In this document: positions 58,255 through 64,000 of the stretch, piece after piece
How the letters are laid out: every line of letters begins with the position of its first letter
Position numbering within the stretch: the first letter of the stretch is position 1
Assembly: GCA_025359805.1 (NCBI GenBank)
Contig: JANYDU010000026.1
Coordinates: forward strand, 1 to 64,000
DNA from: Bacteroidota bacterium
Lineage (GTDB): Bacteria > Bacteroidota > Bacteroidia > UKL13-3
Reading direction: 5' to 3'
DNA: 64,000 bases
The notes under the pieces: generated by a model
What the model was told of the DNA's origin: nothing
Database searches by the model: none
The model's input: only the letters and a program-made list of their open reading frames with translations
Translations under genes and position numbers: made by a program

Positions 58255-60738
58255 ATGAGTTATTTTATTGCCGATATTAATGAGATTGTAAAAGGGAAAT
58301 TGATTCAGCCAAACAATGCTGTTGAACAATATCCTATTGAACATTTATTAATTGATTCACGAAAAATCATTTACCCCGAATCTTCCATTTTTATTGCCAT
58401 AAAAGGAGATAGAAATGATGGTCATCAATACCTCCAAGATGTGTATGATGCTGGTGTGAGGTATTTTATTATTGAACATTCATCGGCAAAAAATATCCCA
58501 TTTGCATCGTTGCCTCATTGCGTTTTTATTTCAGTTGAAAATGGATTAGCCGCGTTACAAAAAATCGCATCTTATCACCGTACAAAATTTCAATATCCAG
58601 TTATTGGAATTACAGGTAGCAATGGAAAAACAATTATAAAAGAATGGTTGTATCAATTACTAAAAGACGATTTAAATATTGTTAGAAACCCAAAAAGTTT
58701 CAACTCACAAGTTGGTGTTCCATTATCTGTTTGGCAAATGAATGAACAGCATCAATTGGGTATTTTTGAAGCAGGAATTTCTTTAAAAGGAGAGATGCAC
58801 AATCTGAAACAAATCATTAAACCAAATATTGGAGTGTTTACTTTTTTAGGAGCAGCACATGATGAAGGCTTCCATTCGCAAAAAGAAAAATTGCATGAAA
58901 AGTTACTTTTGTTTGAAGACGCTGAACTGCTTGTTTATTGTGCCGATCAGAAAGAAGTAGATGAACAAATTAAAACTTTTTCCTCTTATCATTCTCAACT
59001 CAAAATATTTTCATGGAGCAAAGTTGGGAATACTGCCGAAGTAAATTTTGAGGTAGAAATTAAAAAAAACAATACATCAATTGCTATCAGAAAAGGATCG
59101 CAAATTTTAGGTATCCATATTCCATTTATTGACGAAGCATCTATTTCAAATGCTTGTTCTTGTTTTGCATTTTTGATTTCATTGAATAGGCTTTCAACAG
59201 ATATTTTAAAACGATTTGAAGAATTACAACCTATTGAAATGCGTTTGCAATTAAAGGAAGGAATAAATAATTGTGTGATTATTAATGATAGTTATAATGC
59301 CGATATTAATGCCTTGCAAATTGCCCTCGATTTTATGTTGCAACAAAGTGCGGGCTATTCAAAAACAGTTATTCTTTCTGATATTTTACAAACAGGTTTA
59401 AAAGAAAAAGAACTTTACTTGCAGGTTTCTCAGTTGCTTAAACAAAAAGGCGTAAATAATATTATTGGTATTGGACCAATGATTTGCAAACACAAAAATT
59501 TGTTTGATACACATGCTCAATTTTTTGAAAGTACTTCATCATTTATAGAATCGTATAAAAGTTTAGATTATTCCAATCAAGTTATTTTATTAAAAGGTGC
59601 GAGGCAATTTCAATTTGAAAAAATTACCGCTTTGCTTGAGAAAAAAGTGCATGAAACGGTATTTGAAATTAACCTGAATGCACTAGTTAATAATTTAAAT
59701 GTGTATCGCAGCAAATTAAAGCCTGGAGTAAAATTGATGGGCATGGTAAAAGCATTTAGTTATGGTGCGGGCAGTTATGAAATAGCTAAGGTGTTAGAAT
59801 TTCATCGTGCAGATTATTTAACCGTTGCTTATGCTGATGAAGGTGTAACACTTCGCAAAGCAGGAATTAAAACTCCCATTATGGTAATGAATCCAGAGGC
59901 ATCCAGTTTTGATCAAATTTTACAACATAATTTAGAACCAGAGATTTATAACTTTTTTATTTTTGAGCAACTCATTAAAGCGTGTGATGGTGAAGAAGTA
60001 AGCATTCATATTGAAGTGGATTGTGGCATGAAACGCTTAGGTTTTGATGAAGATGAAGTGGATCAATTGATTTTATTCATCAAGCAAAATACTAATATCA
60101 GGGTACGCAGTGTGTTTGCACATTTGGCCGCAAGCGAAGAAAAAAAGTTTGATGAATTTACTCACGAACAGCTTACAAAATTTAAACGTATCAGCGAAAA
60201 AATTTGTTTAGCTTTTGAGTATCCTATTTTAAAACATGTATTAAACAGCAGTGGAATTATTCGTTTTCCAGAAGCCCAATTTGATATGGTGCGTTTGGGG
60301 ATCGGGTTGTATGGAATTGATCCTTCCGAAAAAATTCAAAAACAATTGCAGCAAATCGGTACGTTAAAAACGGTGGTTTCACAACTGCGTAAAATAAAAA
60401 ACCATGAAACGGTTGGCTATAGTCGGAAAGGAAAAGTAACTCAGGATTCGTTAATAGCTACAGTAGCCATAGGTTATGCTGATGGATTAAACCGTAGGCT
60501 TGGAAATGGCAAAGGTTACATGTTGGTAAATGGACAAAAAGCAAATATTATTGGTGGTATTTGTATGGATATGACCATGCTTGACGTAACACATATTGAG
60601 TGCAAAGAAGGCGATGAAGTAATTGTGTTTGGAAAAGAAATTAGTGTAGTGGATGTGGCAGATAAAGTTGGAACAATTCCTTATGAAATTTTAACTTCCA
60701 TTTCGCAAAGAGTAAAGCGGGTTTATTATTACGAATAA
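58255..60738 (+). CDS. Bifunctional MurF / alanine racemase
   Basis: GITGSNGKTIIKEWL (Mur ligase) fused to Alr (KLMGMVKAFSYGAGSYEIAKVLE..., GYADGLNRRLGNGKG). Confidence 0.95.
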   Translation: MSYFIADINEIVKGKLIQPNNAVEQYPIEHLLIDSRKIIYPESSIFIAIKGDRNDGHQYLQDVYDAGVRYFIIEHSSAKNIPFASLPHCVFISVENGLAALQKIASYHRTKFQYPVIGITGSNGKTIIKEWLYQLLKDDLNIVRNPKSFNSQVGVPLSVWQMNEQHQLGIFEAGISLKGEMHNLKQIIKPNIGVFTFLGAAHDEGFHSQKEKLHEKLLLFEDAELLVYCADQKEVDEQIKTFSSYHSQLKIFSWSKVGNTAEVNFEVEIKKNNTSIAIRKGSQILGIHIPFIDEASISNACSCFAFLISLNRLSTDILKRFEELQPIEMRLQLKEGINNCVIINDSYNADINALQIALDFMLQQSAGYSKTVILSDILQTGLKEKELYLQVSQLLKQKGVNNIIGIGPMICKHKNLFDTHAQFFESTSSFIESYKSLDYSNQVILLKGARQFQFEKITALLEKKVHETVFEINLNALVNNLNVYRSKLKPGVKLMGMVKAFSYGAGSYEIAKVLEFHRADYLTVAYADEGVTLRKAGIKTPIMVMNPEASSFDQILQHNLEPEIYNFFIFEQLIKACDGEEVSIHIEVDCGMKRLGFDEDEVDQLILFIKQNTNIRVRSVFAHLAASEEKKFDEFTHEQLTKFKRISEKICLAFEYPILKHVLNSSGIIRFPEAQFDMVRLGIGLYGIDPSEKIQKQLQQIGTLKTVVSQLRKIKNHETVGYSRKGKVTQDSLIATVAIGYADGLNRRLGNGKGYMLVNGQKANIIGGICMDMTMLDVTHIECKEGDEVIVFGKEISVVDVADKVGTIPYEILTSISQRVKRVYYYE

Positions 60739-60739
60739 C

Positions 60740-61153
60740 CTATTTTGTTGCATCAAGTGTTACCACTTCTTCACCTGCTTCATTAATCAACCCTCTTCTC
60801 CCATTAAGTGCTACAATGGCCAAACCATTTTTAAACGGACCGATATAATCGTATTTTACGGGAATATATTCTTCACCTGCTTCATTAATAAAACCATATT
60901 TATTGGCAATTTCTACTTTAGCTCTTTTGTCTTCCCAAGGGTAAATATTATCATATTTGCAAGGCACAAATTCTTCGCCTGTTGTATTAATAAAGCCTTG
61001 TTTTTTATCTTTCTCTACTTTGGCAATTCCATTTTTAAACGGATGAATAATATCATATCCAGATCTTGGTTTAGCCGCAGTTTTTTGCGCAAATGCTGGT
61101 ATTGTAAATAATAAAATAACTCCAATAAATATACTTTTTAACAATCTGCTCAT
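60740..61153 (-). CDS. WG repeat-containing exported protein
   Basis: Repeated GFIN(T/E)xGEExxPxKYDxIxPF units after signal peptide. Confidence 0.88.
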   Translation of the reverse strand: MSRLLKSIFIGVILLFTIPAFAQKTAAKPRSGYDIIHPFKNGIAKVEKDKKQGFINTTGEEFVPCKYDNIYPWEDKRAKVEIANKYGFINEAGEEYIPVKYDYIGPFKNGLAIVALNGRRGLINEAGEEVVTLDATK

Positions 61154-61181
61154 TCCTTAAATTTTCGCCAAATATATAAGA

Positions 61182-62171
61182 TTAATTCTTTTTTTCTATT
61201 GATGAATTTATGTGTTCGTTAATGAACTCAAAAGCCCTTTGTTCGCTCCAATATTTTCCATTGGGTAAGGAAATAGAAAATCCCACATGCCCGCCATACT
61301 TTGGTGTTTCGAGATAAAAACAGTTGCTACTTTTTGCTTCTTCAATAGGGAAACAACTTGCTGATAAAAATGGATCATTCAAAGCGCTTACTAGTAAAGT
61401 AGGAATTTGGATTGATGATAAAAATTGTTTTGAACTGCATTTATTCCAATAATCATTTGCATCTTTAAACCCATGTATTGGTGCTGTATATCTATCATCA
61501 AAAGTTTTAAATTCAGTAATATTTTCAATTCCTATTAAACTAATTTGATTAGGCAATCTTTTCGCTTTGTTTTTCATTTTCTTTTTGAGTGTTTTTAAAA
61601 AACGCTGCATATAAATTTTATTTCCTCGTTTTGCTAATTCATTGGAAGAGCCCGACAAATCACAAGGCACAGAAAAAGCAACAGCACATTTTATTTTGGT
61701 ATTTACATTGCTGTTTTGTTCGCCTAAATATTTTAGCAATACATTTCCACCTAAACTAAAACCAATCATAACTATTTCGGTGTATTTTTTTTTTGTTTCG
61801 ATATGGGATATAATTTCTACCACATCAGAAGTTGCTCCGCTGTGGTATGAGGGTAGTTTTAAATTATCAGATCCACTACACCCTCTAAAATTTACAGCAC
61901 ACACGTCAAAATTATTTTTATTAAAATACTGCGCAAATCCCTTTATATATTGAGAGTTTGAACTGCCTTCAAGACCATGCAATAAAATCAATAGTCTATT
62001 ACTGTGATTCACCGTCCAATCTAAATCTATAAAATCATCATCAGATGTTGTAATTCTTTCTCGTTTGTAATTTACTTTAACATTTCTAAAAAGAGCAGGC
62101 ATAACAGTTTCAAGATGCCTTTGCTTAAAAAATTGATGTCCTAAAAACTGAGAGTAGGGAATGAATGGCAT
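61182..62171 (-). CDS. Alpha/beta hydrolase (YheT family)
   Basis: LLILLHGLEGSSNSQYIKGFAQYF, NFRGCSGSDN, GFSLGGNVLLKYLGE. Confidence 0.92.
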   Translation of the reverse strand: MPFIPYSQFLGHQFFKQRHLETVMPALFRNVKVNYKRERITTSDDDFIDLDWTVNHSNRLLILLHGLEGSSNSQYIKGFAQYFNKNNFDVCAVNFRGCSGSDNLKLPSYHSGATSDVVEIISHIETKKKYTEIVMIGFSLGGNVLLKYLGEQNSNVNTKIKCAVAFSVPCDLSGSSNELAKRGNKIYMQRFLKTLKKKMKNKAKRLPNQISLIGIENITEFKTFDDRYTAPIHGFKDANDYWNKCSSKQFLSSIQIPTLLVSALNDPFLSASCFPIEEAKSSNCFYLETPKYGGHVGFSISLPNGKYWSEQRAFEFINEHINSSIEKKN

Positions 62172-62265
62172 TTTTTTAACGAATTAATTTAGGTACTAAA
62201 CATTAAAAAATAAATGTATTACAATAATTGAGTTTGTTATTATTATTTCTAAGTTAAAGCTGTTA

Positions 62266-63606
62266 TTACAACAACACATTTGCTAAATTGGCCAACTCGC
62301 TTCGTTCTCCTTTTTCTAAAGTGATATGTGCATATAAAGGATTATCCCTAATGCGATCAATTAAATAGGAAAGTCCGTTTGATTGTGAATCTAAATATGG
62401 AGTATCAATCTGAAAAATATCTCCAGTAAAAACAATTTTTGTACCTTCTCCTGCACGTGTAATAATTGTTTTAACCTCAAGCGGAGTAAGGTTTTGCGCC
62501 TCATCAATAATAAACATAATGTTTGATAAACTTCGTCCGCGGATATAAGCCAATGGAGTTACCATTAACTTTTCGGTATTAATCATATCGGTAATTTTTT
62601 GAAACTCTTTATCAGTTTCTTTCCATTGATTTTGGATGAGTTTTAAATTATCCCATAATGGTTCCATGTAAGGGTTAATTTTAGATTTAATATCACCGGG
62701 TAAAAAACCAATATCGCGGTTACTCAAAGGAATAATTGGACGAGCTAAATAAATTTGTCGGTAGTTTGTTTTTTGCTCAAGCGATGCAGCTAATGCTAAT
62801 AAAGTTTTTCCTGTTCCTGCCACACCTTGTATCGTAACTAATGAAACAGCAGGATTCATAACTGCGTGCATGGCAAATGTTTGTTCGGCATTGCGAGGTT
62901 TAATTCCATATGCACTGCGTTTATCAACCTTCTCAATACTTTCGTTAATTGGATTGTAATAGCACAATACAGACGTTTTATCATTCTTTAAAACATAGTA
63001 ATGATTTGCCATCGGCTTTTGTTTAAATACCAAATCATAACTGGCAAAACCTCTTGCATAAATGGTATCTATTACACTTGCTTTTACTTTTTCAACAATG
63101 GTTCTTCCGGTATAAAGTGTGTCAAGGTCTTTTATTTTTCCTGTCTCGTAATCTTGTGCTTGGAGGTTTAATGATTTTGCTTTCAACCTCAAATTCACAT
63201 CCTTTGTAACCATGATTACATTTCTATCCGGATGCTGTTCATGCATAGCAATAGCACCATTTAAAATACGATGATCAGCTTTGCGTTCGCCAAAAACTTT
63301 TTCAGCATCCACAGAAGTTTTGTCGTTCATCACTACTTTAAATTTTCCTCTTCCTCTGCCATTAATTGGAATCCAATCACTCAAGGTATATTCACCCGAA
63401 AGCTTATCGAGGTAACGAATAAATTCGCGTGCTTCAAAATTGATGGTATCGTTTCCTTTTTTGAAATTATCCAACTCTTCTAAAACCGCTATTGGAATTG
63501 CAACATCGTGTTCCTGAAAATTTTTTATTGCGTTGTGGTCGTATAAAATTACTGAAGTATCTAAAACAAAGATTTTTCGCTCGCTCGTTTTCTTAGCCAT
63601 GTTCAA
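62266..63606 (-). CDS. PhoH family protein (PIN domain + PhoH ATPase)
   Basis: VLDTSVILYD PIN start; IQGVAGTGKTLLALAASL; IIDEAQNLTPLEVKTIITR. Confidence 0.95.
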   Translation of the reverse strand: MNMAKKTSERKIFVLDTSVILYDHNAIKNFQEHDVAIPIAVLEELDNFKKGNDTINFEAREFIRYLDKLSGEYTLSDWIPINGRGRGKFKVVMNDKTSVDAEKVFGERKADHRILNGAIAMHEQHPDRNVIMVTKDVNLRLKAKSLNLQAQDYETGKIKDLDTLYTGRTIVEKVKASVIDTIYARGFASYDLVFKQKPMANHYYVLKNDKTSVLCYYNPINESIEKVDKRSAYGIKPRNAEQTFAMHAVMNPAVSLVTIQGVAGTGKTLLALAASLEQKTNYRQIYLARPIIPLSNRDIGFLPGDIKSKINPYMEPLWDNLKLIQNQWKETDKEFQKITDMINTEKLMVTPLAYIRGRSLSNIMFIIDEAQNLTPLEVKTIITRAGEGTKIVFTGDIFQIDTPYLDSQSNGLSYLIDRIRDNPLYAHITLEKGERSELANLANVLL

Positions 63607-63824
63607 AAATTAAAAAATATAACTACAATGATTATCAAATATTGTTAAGCCAATAATAATAACTACAAAAAAGTTTTAAACAGATGTGGAGAGTTTGAAA
63701 AGATGTTGTTGTTAGCGGATAGTCGATAGTTAAAAAAAGTTCAAGCAAAAAAACTCATTATCTACATTAACTGCCAACCCAATAAACTCTTTCAACTTTC
63801 AATCTTAAATAGTAAACTCGAAGT

Positions 63825-64000
63825 ATGGATTTTAAATTGTCGTTTGATATTAAACCACCCTCTTCAAAAATAAATATTCAACAAAAATTATTGTTGATGG
63901 GTTCTTGTTTTGCTGAGCATATTGGAGAGCAATTGCGCTATCATAAATTTGATACATTGGTTAATCCAAATGGAATTTTATTTAATCCAGTTAGCATTTT
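63825..64000 (+). CDS. GSCFA domain protein, N-terminal part (runs off the right edge)
   Basis: MDFKLSFDIKPPSSKINIQQKLLLMGSCFAEHIGEQLRYHKFDTLVNPNGILFNPVSI. Confidence 0.92.
   Translation, partial: MDFKLSFDIKPPSSKINIQQKLLLMGSCFAEHIGEQLRYHKFDTLVNPNGILFNPVSI

Noticed and set aside
58255-60738. MurF-alanine racemase fusion as a novelty
   Set aside because: This bifunctional fusion is well known in Bacteroidota.

Overview
This AT-rich chromosomal window is from a Bacteroidota-type bacterium. The lineage call rests on T9SS type A C-terminal domains, an SprB-type repeat adhesin, a MurF-Alr fusion, a CcoNO fusion and an HYC_CC_PP-type protein. Most of it is ordinary housekeeping sequence: clpC, rlmH, rnr, rny, pheT, alaS, fhs, bcp, mrp, nifU-like genes, recX, murF-alr, phoH, and a complete cbb3 oxidase cluster (ccoI-S-NO-Q-P-G-H plus a TauE/SafE protein). 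Accessory content is in five places: (i) a metal-linked/T9SS/thioredoxin-like cluster at the left edge; (ii) two type II toxin-antitoxin pairs at 2.2-4.0 kb; (iii) a degraded island at 15.7-22 kb with duplicated XRE-regulator remnants, a possible transposase tail, and at least three orphan RHS-core toxin tips, each followed by a tightly coupled, apparently exported candidate immunity gene; (iv) a DUF4143-type ATPase bracketed by two copies of the same long palindrome; (v) a 1289-aa T9SS protein with 288-bp tandem repeats. The orphan RHS tip array directly downstream of lemA-TPM-TPM is the strongest candidate for an under-described system. Other unusual points are an in-frame palindromic mini-repeat and a separate ~85-aa insertion inside alaS. 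No tRNA, rRNA or CRISPR array was recognised. Everything here was done by eye; no database search was run.
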